Of a stretch of DNA of 64,000 nt, positions 16,635 to 26,777 are shown in pieces (positions within the stretch are counted from its first letter, which is position 1; each line of letters begins with the position of its first letter). The notes under the pieces were generated by a model. That model ran no database searches. It was not told where the DNA came from and was given only the letters and a program-made list of their open reading frames with translations. A program made the translations under genes and the position numbers. The stretch is from NCBI GenBank assembly GCA_963543695.1, contig CAUUCF010000001.1:1-64000 (forward strand), read 5' to 3'. This stretch comes from CAUUCF01 sp963543695. Lineage in GTDB: Bacteria > Pseudomonadota > Gammaproteobacteria > UBA9339.

Positions 16635-17012
16635 ATGGCAGTAACAAAAGATGAAATTTTAGAAGCAATTGCACAAATGAGTTTAATGGACGTAGTAGAA
16701 TTAGTCAAAGCAATGGAAGAAAAATTTGGCGTATCTGCAGCAGCGGCAGTAGCGGTAGCAGCGGCACCTGCAGCTGGTTCAACTGCGGCAGTAGAAGAAA
16801 AAACTTCTTTTAAAGTAGAAATGACTAGTTTCGGCGCAAATAAATTGTCGGTCATTAAGATCGTACGAGAAATTACTGGTTTAGGTTTAAAAGAAGCTAA
16901 AGATCTAGTCGAAGGAGTACCTTCAGTTATTAAAGATAACGTAGCTAAAGATGAAGCAGAAAGTATTAAAGCTAAGTTAGTAGAAGCTGGAGCGACAGTA
17001 GAATTAAAATAG
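16635..17012 (+). CDS. rplL: 50S ribosomal protein L7/L12
   Basis: L12 is the multi-copy stalk protein that recruits translational GTPases. The 125 residues have the N-terminal dimer domain (LEAIAQMSLMDVVELVKAMEEKFGV), an alanine-rich hinge and the C-terminal domain KLSVIKIVREITGLGLKEAKDLVEGVPSVIK. GAGGTGAT at 16625-16632 is the SD sequence. Confidence 0.98.
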   Translation: MAVTKDEILEAIAQMSLMDVVELVKAMEEKFGVSAAAAVAVAAAPAAGSTAAVEEKTSFKVEMTSFGANKLSVIKIVREITGLGLKEAKDLVEGVPSVIKDNVAKDEAESIKAKLVEAGATVELK

Positions 17013-17035
17013 TTGTATCGTTTTTTAGGGTATTG

Positions 17036-17070
17036 AAAATTCTCCGTAATATTGGTTACGGAGAATTTTT
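17036..17070 (+). terminator. Terminator/attenuator between rplL and rpoB
   Basis: A perfect 14-bp stem (17036-17049 with 17056-17069) around a six-base loop ends in a T run. E. coli has a partial terminator at the same place, which lowers rpoBC transcription relative to rplJL. The same role is likely here because no strong promoter is seen before rpoB. Confidence 0.8.
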
Positions 17071-17116
17071 GGTTTTGTGATAGATACCATACAAGTAACT
17101 GAGAGAGGAGTTGTTA

Positions 17117-20100
17117 ATGATTCAAGATAGAGGTACTGCTGAAAATATTGATCGTCAATTATCTAGTATTGCTAAACGGAGGATACGTAAGAGTTTTGCA
17201 AAGTTTCCGGGCATGATTAAATTGCCGAATTTGTTAGCAATGCAATTACAGTCTTATCAACGCTTATTGTATGGTAAAGACCATAGTTTAGTTAGTTCTG
17301 GGTTAGACGCGGTTTTTAAGAGTATTTTTCCTATTTTAAGTATTACTGAAAATGCCCAGCTAGATTATGTTAGTTATTCTTTAGGGGAAAGTTTATTTAG
17401 CGTTCAAGAGTGTAAAAATCGCGGTTTAAGCTATACCTTGCCTTTAAGAATTAAATTAAGAATTGTGATCTTTGAAAAAGATAGTGAAGGAGCTAGCGTT
17501 AAAAACGCTATTAAGGAGATCAAAGAACAAGATGTTTTTGTATGCGATTTACCCATTATGACTGACACGGGTAGTTTCGTCATTAACGGGATTGAAAGGG
17601 TGATAGTTTCACAGTTGCACCGTTCTCCTGGGGTATTTTTTGACCATGATATGGGGAAAACTCATTCTTCAGGTAAATTACTTTTTTCTGCCAGAATTAT
17701 CCCTTATCGGGGTTCTTGGTTAGATTTTGAATTTGACGTTAAAAATTGTATTTTTGCTCGTATTGATCGTCGACGTAAAATTCCTGCTACGGTTATTTTA
17801 AAAGCTTTAGGGTATTCAAACGAAGAAATTTTGGAATCTTTTTTTGAAACAGATTTATATTCGATTAGAGATCAAGCGTTTGTCTTGAAAGTGATTCCAG
17901 AACGGTTACGTGGAGAATTAAGTTTATTTGAAATTAAAGACTTACAAGGTAACGTGATTTTAGAAGCCGGTAAGCGTATTTCACAACGTCATATTGATTT
18001 AATTAAAAAAGCCGGGATTAAGGAATTAGTAATTGAGAAAGAATATTTATTGAAAAAGGTAATTGCTAAAGCGATTATTGACGAAGAAACGGGGGAAGTT
18101 TTGGCTACGGCTAACGCTCTCATTACTGAAGAATTACTGAACACGCTGTTAAGTCATAACGTTAAAGCTTTCGAAGTTTTATACGTGAACGATGTAAATC
18201 GTGGTTTATATATTTCGGATACTTTGCGGATCGATAATACTTCTAATCAATTAGAGGCTTTAGTAGAAATTTATCGTATTATGCGACCGGGTGATCCTCC
18301 AACGAAAGAAACGGTTACGAATCTATTTCATAATCTATTTTTCTCTCCAGAACGTTACGATTTGTCAGATGTAGGACGAATGAAACTAAATAGTCGTTTA
18401 GGTCGTAAAAATTTTAAAGGAGAAGGTATTTTATCGAAAGAGGATATTGTTGATGTCCTTAAAACTTTAGTAGCGATTAGGGATGGAAAAGATAACGTAG
18501 ACGATATTGACCATTTAGGAAACCGACGAGTAAGAATCGTAGGGGAAATGGTAGAAAATCAGTTTAGAATAGGTTTAACGAGGATAGAACGTTTAATTAA
18601 AGAACGTTTGAGTATGGTAGAAGTAGATAATTTAATGCCGCAAGATTTATTTAACGCTAAACCCGTTTCGGCTACGATTAAGGAATTTTTTGGTTCTGGT
18701 CAATTATCGCAGTTTATGGATCAAAATAATCCGATTACTTCGGTTACGCATAAGCGTCGTATTTCGGCTTTAGGACCAGGAGGATTAGTGCGGGGAAGAG
18801 CAGGTTTTGAAGTACGTGACGTACATCCTACCCATTACGGTCGTTTATGTCCAATTGAAACTCCGGAAGGTCCTAACGTTGGTTTAATTAATTCGTTAGC
18901 TATTTATGCGCAGATTAACGAATATGGTTTTATCGAAACTCCGTATCGTAAAGTAAAAAATGGCGTTGTTACTAACGAAATTTCTTATTTATCGGCCATC
19001 GAAGACGAGAAGGTTTATATTGCTCAAGCAAACGTAGTTTTAGATGCCAACGGAAAATTAATCGGTAAATCTATTCCGTGTCGTTATAACGGGGAGTTTG
19101 TGTTGTCTAGTCCTGAGAACGTTAGTTACATGGATATCGTGCCTAATCAAATTGTTTCCGTAGCTACGGCTTTAATTCCTTTCTTAGAGCATGACGATAC
19201 TACACGAGCTTTAATGGGTTCAAACATGCAAAGGCAAGCAGTACCAACGATTCGTGCGGAAAAGCCGTTGATTGGTACGGGCATAGAGTTACAAGCTGCG
19301 GTTGATTCAGGGGTAGTAATTACGGCGAAACGAGGGGGAATTGTTGATACGGTTAGTGGTGATAGGATTGTCATTAAAGTTAACCCGAAAGAATCTGCAG
19401 ACGAATTAGCGGGTGTAGATGTTTATAATTTGGTAAAATACGTACGTTCTAATCAGGGTACTTGTATTACTCAACATCCTTTAGTCAAAAAAGGAGACGT
19501 TGTGGTTAAAGGGGACGTTTTAGCTGATGGACCTAGTACAGATATGGGAGAATTAGCTTTAGGGCAAAATTTGTTAGTCGCGTTTATGCCTTGGAACGGT
19601 TATAATTATGAAGACGCGATTATTCTATCCGAAAAGTTAGTGCAAGAAGACCGATTAACGACAATCCATATTCAAGAATTAGTTTGTGTGGCTAGAGATA
19701 CTAAATTAGGTCCCGAAGAGATTACGGCTGACGTACCTAACGTGAATGAAGGAGTGTTAGGTCGATTAGATGAAAATGGAATCGTTTATTTAGGAGCTGA
19801 AGTTAACGCTGGAGATATTTTGGTCGGTAAAATTACTCCGAAAGGTGAATCGCAGTTAACGCCGGAAGAGAAATTATTGAAAGCTATTTTTGGAGAAAAA
19901 GCTTCTAACGTTAAGGATTCGTCGTTGCGAGTACCTTCTGGAGCAAGCGGAACCGTGATTGATGTGCAAGTCTTTACGAGAGATGGTTTAGAAAAAGATT
20001 TACGAGCTAAATCGATAGAAAAGGCTAATTTAGCTCGAATTAAGGAAAATTTAGCGAGTGAATTTAAGATTAAAAAAGAAGCGTTGATCGAAGCGGTTAA

Positions 20101-21235
20101 GGAATTACTTCATAACCAGGTTTTGAAAAAAGCGATTGGCAATGTGCAGGCAGGAACAAAATTATCAAACGTAATTTTGAAGAATATTAATAAAGAAGAC
20201 TTATTTAAAGTCGTAGTAGAAGATAAAGAAATTACGAAAAAAATAGAATTATCTGATAAACATTTTAAACAATTAGTTAAAGAATACGATAAAAAATTAG
20301 AACTAGAAAAGAAGAAATTGCAACAAGGAGACGATTTACCACCTGGAGTTTTAAAGATGGTAAAAATTAGTTTAGCAGTGAAACGTCGTATCCAAGTGGG
20401 GGACAAAATGGCCGGTAGGCATGGAAATAAAGGGGTAGTTTCGATGATCGCGCCAGTTGAAGACATGCCTTATATGGAAAATGGTCAACCGGTCGATATT
20501 ATTTTAAATCCTTTAGGGGTGCCTTCTCGTATGAACATTGGGCAATTATTAGAAACGAATTTAGGATGGGCTGCTCGGGGTTTAGGTGAAAAAATCCAAC
20601 AAATGTTACGTGAAAAACGTAGTCTTAAAGAATTAAGAGCGTTTTTACAACGCGTTTATGATTTAGGTTCGAATAACAAAGTGAATTTATCCGATTTTAG
20701 TGAGGAAGAATTACTAACTTTGGCTAACAATTTAGTAGATGGTGTTCCGGTAGCTACTCCAGTTTTTGATGGGGCCAGTGAAAACGAAGTGAAAGAACTT
20801 TTAAAGTTAGCGGGTTTACCTGAAAGTGGTCAAACTACTCTATACGATGGTCGTACTGGCAAGAAATTTGATTCACCAGTGACGGTAGGTATTATGTATA
20901 TGTTGAAATTAAATCATTTAGTCGATGATAAAATGCATGCACGTTCTACCGGTTCTTATAGTTTAGTAACTCAGCAGCCTTTAGGAGGAAAAGCTCAATT
21001 TGGTGGACAACGTTTTGGAGAGATGGAAGTTTGGGCTTTAGAAGCTTATGGTGCTGCTTATACTTTACAGGAAATGTTAACTGTCAAATCGGACGATGTG
21101 GTAGGTAGAACTAAGACTTATAAACGGATTGTTGATGGAGATCAAAGTATGGAGGCGGGCATGCCAGAGTCTTTTAACGTTTTAACGAAAGAATTAAAAT
21201 CTTTAGGCTTAGATATTAAATTGGAAAATGATTAA
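17117..21235 (+). CDS. rpoB: RNA polymerase subunit beta
   Basis: This is the catalytic beta subunit, 1372 residues, near the E. coli value of 1342. Visible signatures include the rifampicin region SQFMDQNNPITSVTHKRRISALGPGGL near residue 530, with no obvious rifampicin-resistance substitution, and the downstream GDKMAGRHGNKGVVS and C-terminal SYSLVTQQPLGGKAQFGGQRFGEMEVWALEAYGAA. I chose the ATG at 17117 because GAGAGGAG (17103-17110) is the SD sequence; an in-frame TTG lies at 17111. Confidence 0.98.
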   Translation: MIQDRGTAENIDRQLSSIAKRRIRKSFAKFPGMIKLPNLLAMQLQSYQRLLYGKDHSLVSSGLDAVFKSIFPILSITENAQLDYVSYSLGESLFSVQECKNRGLSYTLPLRIKLRIVIFEKDSEGASVKNAIKEIKEQDVFVCDLPIMTDTGSFVINGIERVIVSQLHRSPGVFFDHDMGKTHSSGKLLFSARIIPYRGSWLDFEFDVKNCIFARIDRRRKIPATVILKALGYSNEEILESFFETDLYSIRDQAFVLKVIPERLRGELSLFEIKDLQGNVILEAGKRISQRHIDLIKKAGIKELVIEKEYLLKKVIAKAIIDEETGEVLATANALITEELLNTLLSHNVKAFEVLYVNDVNRGLYISDTLRIDNTSNQLEALVEIYRIMRPGDPPTKETVTNLFHNLFFSPERYDLSDVGRMKLNSRLGRKNFKGEGILSKEDIVDVLKTLVAIRDGKDNVDDIDHLGNRRVRIVGEMVENQFRIGLTRIERLIKERLSMVEVDNLMPQDLFNAKPVSATIKEFFGSGQLSQFMDQNNPITSVTHKRRISALGPGGLVRGRAGFEVRDVHPTHYGRLCPIETPEGPNVGLINSLAIYAQINEYGFIETPYRKVKNGVVTNEISYLSAIEDEKVYIAQANVVLDANGKLIGKSIPCRYNGEFVLSSPENVSYMDIVPNQIVSVATALIPFLEHDDTTRALMGSNMQRQAVPTIRAEKPLIGTGIELQAAVDSGVVITAKRGGIVDTVSGDRIVIKVNPKESADELAGVDVYNLVKYVRSNQGTCITQHPLVKKGDVVVKGDVLADGPSTDMGELALGQNLLVAFMPWNGYNYEDAIILSEKLVQEDRLTTIHIQELVCVARDTKLGPEEITADVPNVNEGVLGRLDENGIVYLGAEVNAGDILVGKITPKGESQLTPEEKLLKAIFGEKASNVKDSSLRVPSGASGTVIDVQVFTRDGLEKDLRAKSIEKANLARIKENLASEFKIKKEALIEAVKELLHNQVLKKAIGNVQAGTKLSNVILKNINKEDLFKVVVEDKEITKKIELSDKHFKQLVKEYDKKLELEKKKLQQGDDLPPGVLKMVKISLAVKRRIQVGDKMAGRHGNKGVVSMIAPVEDMPYMENGQPVDIILNPLGVPSRMNIGQLLETNLGWAARGLGEKIQQMLREKRSLKELRAFLQRVYDLGSNNKVNLSDFSEEELLTLANNLVDGVPVATPVFDGASENEVKELLKLAGLPESGQTTLYDGRTGKKFDSPVTVGIMYMLKLNHLVDDKMHARSTGSYSLVTQQPLGGKAQFGGQRFGEMEVWALEAYGAAYTLQEMLTVKSDDVVGRTKTYKRIVDGDQSMEAGMPESFNVLTKELKSLGLDIKLEND

Positions 21236-21251
21236 TTAGGGGGCGTTAACA

Positions 21252-24200
21252 TTGAATAAAATATTGAATTTGGTAAAAAAAGCTCATTCGGAAGGATTTG
21301 ATAGGGTAAAAATTGGTTTAGCTTCTCCAGAAGTAATCCTTAGCTGGTCGTACGGGGAAGTAAAAAAACCGGAAACAATTAATTATCGTACCTTTAAGCC
21401 AGAACGGGACGGCTTATTTTGTGCCAAAATTTTTGGACCGATTAAAGATTATGAATGTTTATGTGGTAAGTATAAGCGTTTAAAACATAGAGGAGTAGTT
21501 TGCGAAAAATGTGGAGTAGAAGTAACCGTTTCTAAAGTAAGGAGATCACGGATGGGGCATATTGAATTGGCTTGTCCAGTGGCTCATATTTGGTTTTTAA
21601 AATCTCTTCCTTCTAGGATTGGTTTACTATTAAATTTAACGCTAAAAGAAATCGAAAAAATTTTATATTTTGAAAGTTATATTGTCGTTAACCCAGGACT
21701 GACTACCTTAAATAAAGGTCAACTTCTATCGGACGAAGAATATTTAAAAGCGCAGGAAGATTTTGGAGATGGTTTCGAAGTAATGATGGGAGCTGAAGCA
21801 ATTCGTTACTTGTTAAGTGAAATTGATTTGCAAGCACAGGCTCAAGAAGTGAAGGAGGAATTATTACACGTTACTTCTGATACTAAAGTAAAAAAATTAA
21901 CGAAGCGTTTAAGGGTATTAGAAGCGTTTTTAGATTCGGGTAATCGTCCGGAATGGATGATTTTAACCGTTTTACCAGTTTTACCTCCTGATTTACGTCC
22001 TTTAGTACCGTTAGACGGTGGTCGTTTTGCTACTTCAGACCTTAATGATTTATATCGTAGGGTGATTAATCGTAATAATCGTTTAAAACGGTTACTAGAT
22101 CTTAATGCTCCGGATATTATCGTTCGCAATGAAAAGCGGATGTTACAAGAATCGGTAGATGCGTTATTAGATAATGGACGTCGTGGTAGAGCGATTACGG
22201 GGGCTAATAAACGACCTTTAAAATCTTTAGCCGATATTATTAAAGGAAAACAAGGTAGGTTTAGACAAAATTTATTAGGAAAAAGGGTCGATTATTCGGG
22301 TCGATCGGTGATCGTAGCGGGGCCAACTTTAAAATTACATCAATGTGGTTTACCTAAAAAGATGGCTTTAGAATTATTTAAACCTTATATTTATAGTAAA
22401 CTGCAATTTAAAGGATTAGCATATACGATTAAAACGGCTAAAAAAATGGTGGATAACGAGGTAGCCGAAGTATGGGATATTTTAGAAGAGGTCATTAAAG
22501 AGCATCCTGTTTTATTGAATCGGGCTCCTACTTTACATCGACTAGGAATTCAAGCTTTTGAACCCGTTTTAATTGAAGGGAAAGCGATCCGTTTACACCC
22601 GTTAGTTTGTACGGCGTTTAATGCGGATTTCGATGGTGACCAAATGGCTGTCCACGTACCTTTGACTTTAGAAGCACAAACGGAAGCTCGTTGCTTAATG
22701 ATGTCTACAAATAATATTTTATCTCCGGCTAATGGGGACCCAGTGATTGAAGCAAACCAAGATATCGTTTTAGGTTTGTATTATATGACTAGAGATAAGA
22801 TCAATGCGTTAGGAGAAGGTGGAGTTTTTGCTGATATTCAAGAAGTGAAACGTGCTTTTGATACGAACCAAGTGGCTTTACATGCTAAAATTAGGGTAAG
22901 AATTGATGAATTTGATTTAGAAGGACAAAAAAATACTCGCTTAATCGAAACTACGGTTGGTCGAGCTATTTTATGGGAAATTATTCCAAAGGGTTTACCG
23001 TTTGAGTTAATTAATAAACCGTTAACTAAAAAAGTAATTTCTGCTCTGTTAAGTAATTGTTACCATTTATTAGGGACGAAAAGTACGGTGTTATTAGCAG
23101 ATCACTTGATGTACATGGGGTACCGTTTTGCGACGGATTCGTCTGTTTCTATCGGAATAGATAACATGCTCATTCCTGAAGAAAAGAAAGAGATCATTAC
23201 TAAGGCAGAATTAGAGATAGAAAATATCGAGAAACAGTATGCTTCAGGATTGGTTACCCAAGGGGAAAAATATAATAAAGTCATTGATATTTGGTCAAGG
23301 GCGAATGACGCAATTGCTAAAGTAATGATGGAGCATTTATCGGTAGAGTCGGTAGTGGATCGCGAAGGTAATGTCGTCACGCAAAAATCTTTTAACCCGG
23401 TTTTTTTAATGTCAGATTCTGGGGCTAGAGGCTCAGTAGCGCAAATTAGACAGCTAGCGGGAATGCGTGGCTTGATGTCGAAGCCAGACGGTACGATTAT
23501 GGAGACTCCAATCGTAGCTAATTTTAGGGAGGGGTTGAGCGTATTACAGTATTTTATTTCAACCCACGGAGCTAGAAAAGGGTTAGCGGATACGGCGTTG
23601 AAAACGGCTAATTCTGGTTATTTAACAAGAAGGTTAGTAGATGTTACCCAAGAATTAGTAATTCGTGAAGAAGACTGCGGTACCCACGATTATATCGTGA
23701 TGAAACCTTTAATTGAAGGGGAAGATATCGTTGAGTCTTTGGTAGAAAGAATTGCGGGTAGGGTCTTGGCGGAAGATTTGCTCGATTTTAGAGGAAACGT
23801 TTTAATTAAGCGTAATACTTTGTTAGGGAACGAAGAATTAAAAACGATTGAAGAACATGGCGTAGACCAAGTAAAAGTACGTTCTCCAATCACTTGTAAT
23901 ACTTTACATGGGGTATGCAGTAAGTGTTATGGTCGAGATTTAGCTCGTGGTCATTTGGTCAATATTGGTGAAGCTGTTGGTATTATTGCGGCACAATCGA
24001 TTGGTGAACCGGGAACACAATTAACGATGCGTACTTTCCACATCGGGGGAGCGGTTTCTAAAGCATCTTCTATTAGCAGTATCCAAGTTAAATCTTCGGG
24101 AATGATTAGGTTTCATAATTTAAAGACGATCGCTCAAAGTAACGGTAAATCAGTAGTCGTTTCTCGTTCGGGAGAAATTTCGGTCATTGATTTAAATGGT

Positions 24201-25436
24201 CGTGAAAAAGAAAGGTATAAAATTCCGTACGGGGCAACGTTAGAAGTACATGACGAAGAGCATTGTATGATCGGACAAATGATTGTCGAATGGGATCCTC
24301 ATACTAGACCGATTATTACCGAAGTAGCAGGAAAAATTAAATTCGTTGATCTGGTGGAAGGAGTCAGCATGCGTCGCCAAATGGATGAAGTCACGGGCTT
24401 AAGTACTATTGTGGTTATTCCAATGACGCAGCGTAATTTAGGGCATAAAGAATTACGTCCGATGATTAAACTAGTAGACGAAGAAGGGAAAGATTTATTT
24501 ATTAGTAGTACTAATATGCCGGCTAGTTACTTTTTACCGGTAGGTGCCGTTCTGCATATTGAAGATGGGATGTTAGTAGCTTCTGGAGATATTATCGCGC
24601 GAATGCCGTTAGAATTATCGAAAGCGCGAGATATTACTGGAGGTTTGCCACGCGTAGCTGATTTATTTGAAGCTCGTAAACCGAAAGATCCGGCGTTATT
24701 AGCGGAAATTTCGGGGGTAGTTTCTTTCGGTAAAGAAACCAAAGGGAAACGTCGTTTATTAATTACGGGTGAAAATGGAGTAGTACACGAAGAATTAATT
24801 AATAAATGGTGTAACGTTAATTTATTAGAAGGAGAACAGATTAATAAAGGTGAACCTATTTCTGAAGGTCCAGCAGATCCTCAAGACGTATTACGTTTAT
24901 TAGGGATTGACGTTTTAGCTAGTTACATCATTAACGAAGTACAAAGCGTTTATCGCTTACAGGGGGTTAAAATTAACGATAAACATATTGAAGTAATTTT
25001 ACGCCAAATGTTGCGTAAAGTAATTATTAGTGACCCAGGAGATAGTAAATTATTAAAAGGAGAACAAATAGACCGAGTAATTGTAGAATTGGAGAACAAG
25101 CGATTATTGGCAGAAAGTAAGAATCCTGTTAAATACGAACGGGTGTTATTAGGGATTACGAAAGCTTCTTTAGCAACGGAATCTTTCTTCTCTGCGGCTT
25201 CTTTCCAAGAAACGACGAGAGTATTAACGGAAGCGGCAATTAATGGTCGCCGGGATTATTTGTTGGGGTTAAAAGAAAACGTCATCGTTGGACGACTGAT
25301 TTCTGCAGGTACCGGTTTTGCTTATCACGCGAAACATCGAGAACAAAGGAGTGAAGCGGAACTAGCAGATATTATGAAGCAACAAGCGGAAGAAGCTTTA
25401 ACTACGGCTTTAAGAGAAAGCGAAATTAGTAACTAG
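21252..25436 (+). CDS. rpoC: RNA polymerase subunit beta'
   Basis: The product has 1394 residues (E. coli 1407). The N-terminal zinc finger CLCGKYKRLKHRGVVCEKCG, the catalytic NADFDGD (metal-binding Asp triad), the trigger-loop and bridge-helix region and the second zinc cluster (CGTHDY plus CNTLHGVCSKC) are all present. The start must be TTG at 21252, because no ATG gives the conserved N-terminus KIGLASPEVILSWSYGEV. GGGGG lies just upstream at 21240-21243. Confidence 0.98.
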   Translation: MNKILNLVKKAHSEGFDRVKIGLASPEVILSWSYGEVKKPETINYRTFKPERDGLFCAKIFGPIKDYECLCGKYKRLKHRGVVCEKCGVEVTVSKVRRSRMGHIELACPVAHIWFLKSLPSRIGLLLNLTLKEIEKILYFESYIVVNPGLTTLNKGQLLSDEEYLKAQEDFGDGFEVMMGAEAIRYLLSEIDLQAQAQEVKEELLHVTSDTKVKKLTKRLRVLEAFLDSGNRPEWMILTVLPVLPPDLRPLVPLDGGRFATSDLNDLYRRVINRNNRLKRLLDLNAPDIIVRNEKRMLQESVDALLDNGRRGRAITGANKRPLKSLADIIKGKQGRFRQNLLGKRVDYSGRSVIVAGPTLKLHQCGLPKKMALELFKPYIYSKLQFKGLAYTIKTAKKMVDNEVAEVWDILEEVIKEHPVLLNRAPTLHRLGIQAFEPVLIEGKAIRLHPLVCTAFNADFDGDQMAVHVPLTLEAQTEARCLMMSTNNILSPANGDPVIEANQDIVLGLYYMTRDKINALGEGGVFADIQEVKRAFDTNQVALHAKIRVRIDEFDLEGQKNTRLIETTVGRAILWEIIPKGLPFELINKPLTKKVISALLSNCYHLLGTKSTVLLADHLMYMGYRFATDSSVSIGIDNMLIPEEKKEIITKAELEIENIEKQYASGLVTQGEKYNKVIDIWSRANDAIAKVMMEHLSVESVVDREGNVVTQKSFNPVFLMSDSGARGSVAQIRQLAGMRGLMSKPDGTIMETPIVANFREGLSVLQYFISTHGARKGLADTALKTANSGYLTRRLVDVTQELVIREEDCGTHDYIVMKPLIEGEDIVESLVERIAGRVLAEDLLDFRGNVLIKRNTLLGNEELKTIEEHGVDQVKVRSPITCNTLHGVCSKCYGRDLARGHLVNIGEAVGIIAAQSIGEPGTQLTMRTFHIGGAVSKASSISSIQVKSSGMIRFHNLKTIAQSNGKSVVVSRSGEISVIDLNGREKERYKIPYGATLEVHDEEHCMIGQMIVEWDPHTRPIITEVAGKIKFVDLVEGVSMRRQMDEVTGLSTIVVIPMTQRNLGHKELRPMIKLVDEEGKDLFISSTNMPASYFLPVGAVLHIEDGMLVASGDIIARMPLELSKARDITGGLPRVADLFEARKPKDPALLAEISGVVSFGKETKGKRRLLITGENGVVHEELINKWCNVNLLEGEQINKGEPISEGPADPQDVLRLLGIDVLASYIINEVQSVYRLQGVKINDKHIEVILRQMLRKVIISDPGDSKLLKGEQIDRVIVELENKRLLAESKNPVKYERVLLGITKASLATESFFSAASFQETTRVLTEAAINGRRDYLLGLKENVIVGRLISAGTGFAYHAKHREQRSEAELADIMKQQAEEALTTALRESEISN

Positions 25437-25450
25437 CTTAAAGATTAGGC

Positions 25451-25490
25451 GATCTGCGGTCATAAGTTTTTTTAAGTGACCGCAAAGATC
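25451..25490 (+). terminator. Hairpin after rpoC
   Basis: TGCGGTCA (25455-25462) pairs with TGACCGCA (25477-25484), extended by GATC/GATC across a two-base bulge. There is no T run after the stem, so it may be a weak terminator or an RNA-stabilising end. The rest of the 221-base gap to the next gene shows nothing I recognise. Confidence 0.45.
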
Positions 25491-25657
25491 CTAGGTTAAA
25501 ATAAAATTTACTTTGTGATAGTGAACTTTTGATTTTTACTTTACTAGGGATTTTTAACGAAAGTAATTATACGACCGTTAATTTTCACGATTAAGTATCA
25601 CTGAAAGTTAATAGGTAGTTTATAAGATAATTATCAATGTACCTCAAATGGGTTTTT

Positions 25658-26002
25658 CTATAAATGATATTCTTTAATTTTTTCCGGGTTTGGAGCTTCG
25701 CTCATGGAAATATAACAAGTTTTTTCGGATAAACAAACGGTACTCATTCTACATTCATCGCTCTTGGAATCTAAAACGTAACGTTCGTAACATCCTTCTA
25801 AACACCAATCTAACCATCCGGAATCTGCTTTTAATCCATCATCTATATAACCCGCAATAGTTATGCGACATTTTCCCCTACACGTAGCTACGTCGGTAAC
25901 TTTACATAATTTTTTGGTTTCTTTATAAGGATTATACGTAAAAATATTACCGCCGGTAATTAAAGGTAAGCTTGTTTTTTGTTCACTAAGTAGTTTAATC
26001 AT
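25658..26002 (-). CDS. Cysteine-rich small protein, unknown function
   Basis: This 114-residue protein has eight cysteines (33, 41, 45, 67, 71, 84, 90, 96), including two CxxxC pairs, CRGKC and CLEGC. I see no signal peptide or transmembrane segment and do not recognise a family. It is the last gene of a minus-strand operon and overlaps the upstream membrane-protein gene by 4 bases (ATGA type), so it is translationally coupled to it. The cysteine spacing suggests metal binding or disulfides, which is inference. Confidence 0.7.
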   Translation of the reverse strand: MIKLLSEQKTSLPLITGGNIFTYNPYKETKKLCKVTDVATCRGKCRITIAGYIDDGLKADSGWLDWCLEGCYERYVLDSKSDECRMSTVCLSEKTCYISMSEAPNPEKIKEYHL

Positions 26003-26523
26003 CTTTCTTCAGTTAAAAAATTTAATTTTTGAAGTGCTAAAATTAACAGGCAATTTACTGCTACGATAAAACTAATAAAAAAAACGTTGACTAACTGGAA
26101 ACCAAAAATTTTACCGATTAACATAAAAGCTGCCGTACTCAGAAATTTAACGATCAGTCCTAAAATAAAAGCGCCGAGCGAAAGTCGAGCTAACTTAAAA
26201 AGGACAAGCAGATAAATTATTTGACCCGTAAAATATAGAATTTTTAAACCAAGTGACGGTAACCACTGCCAATAAAAAGCAATTACCGATAAAATAACGA
26301 GGAAAAAAGCTCCTGTTACTATTTCTCGTAAAGGGTTTTTGCTAATTCTAAAAAGCAGCATTAACGCACTTAGTAAAAGGATCAAGACCCACGATAATTT
26401 ACGGCAAAAAAGAGGTACGTTAGAAAAACTATATAACCATTCAGTAGTAAATAATTGGTTAAAAAACAGGGTAGTTAACCAAAAGACGATACTAATTAAT
26501 TGGGAACGTGTTGTTTTGGCCAT
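25999..26523 (-). CDS. Multi-span membrane protein, paralogue 1
   Basis: From the ATG at 26523 the product has 174 residues with five or six hydrophobic segments and no recognised domain. An in-frame TTG at 26535 is the longer alternative. LFKLARLSLGAFILGLIVKFL (residues 108-128) and a late VNCLLI align with IFNLAKISFDAFAIGEIILHL and LNLLLI of the upstream gene pair, so this is a tandem paralogue. It overlaps both neighbours and lies in one operon with the cysteine-rich gene. Function unknown. Confidence 0.7.
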   Translation of the reverse strand: MAKTTRSQLISIVFWLTTLFFNQLFTTEWLYSFSNVPLFCRKLSWVLILLLSALMLLFRISKNPLREIVTGAFFLVILSVIAFYWQWLPSLGLKILYFTGQIIYLLVLFKLARLSLGAFILGLIVKFLSTAAFMLIGKIFGFQLVNVFFISFIVAVNCLLILALQKLNFLTEER

Positions 26524-26777
26524 ATTAATATCCAAATTAAAAGTAAATTGAGGACGGCTAAACTAACCATTAATAAAGGTTGATTAGCCGTTTTTACGAA
26601 GGAAGCAAAAGGTATTTTTAAGTGAAGAATGATTTCTCCGATGGCAAAAGCATCAAAAGAAATTTTCGCTAAATTAAAAATGGCAACGAAGATTAAGCTG
26701 ATAGCAATTATCGAAAAAACGAAGGGATTACCAGTTTTCGAGAGAAAAACTAAATGACCGAAAAAAGCACTTAACAA
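26496..26777 (-). CDS. Membrane protein paralogue 2, C-terminal part (frameshifted)
   Basis: This 93-codon frame opens at TTG in a run of nine T (coding strand), exactly where the upstream 80-codon frame ends. Adding one T would fuse the two into a 172-residue protein, matching the 174-residue paralogue downstream in length and in the motif IFNLAKISFDAFAIGEIILHL. It is either a broken gene, a gene rescued by slippage at the T9 run, or a sequencing error. Two or three hydrophobic helices are visible. Confidence 0.55.
   Translation of the reverse strand: MLSAFFGHLVFLSKTGNPFVFSIIAISLIFVAIFNLAKISFDAFAIGEIILHLKIPFASFVKTANQPLLMVSLAVLNLLLIWILIWPKQHVPN

Noticed and set aside
25451..25490. Hairpin after rpoC as a classical rho-independent terminator
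   Set aside because: The stem is good but no T run follows on either strand, so it is listed with low confidence.
25658..26002. Twin CxxxC motif as a small-Tim-like or CHCH protein
   Set aside because: The spacing between the pairs (21 residues) is longer than in those families, and the organism is bacterial. Only the cysteine pattern is kept as an observation.
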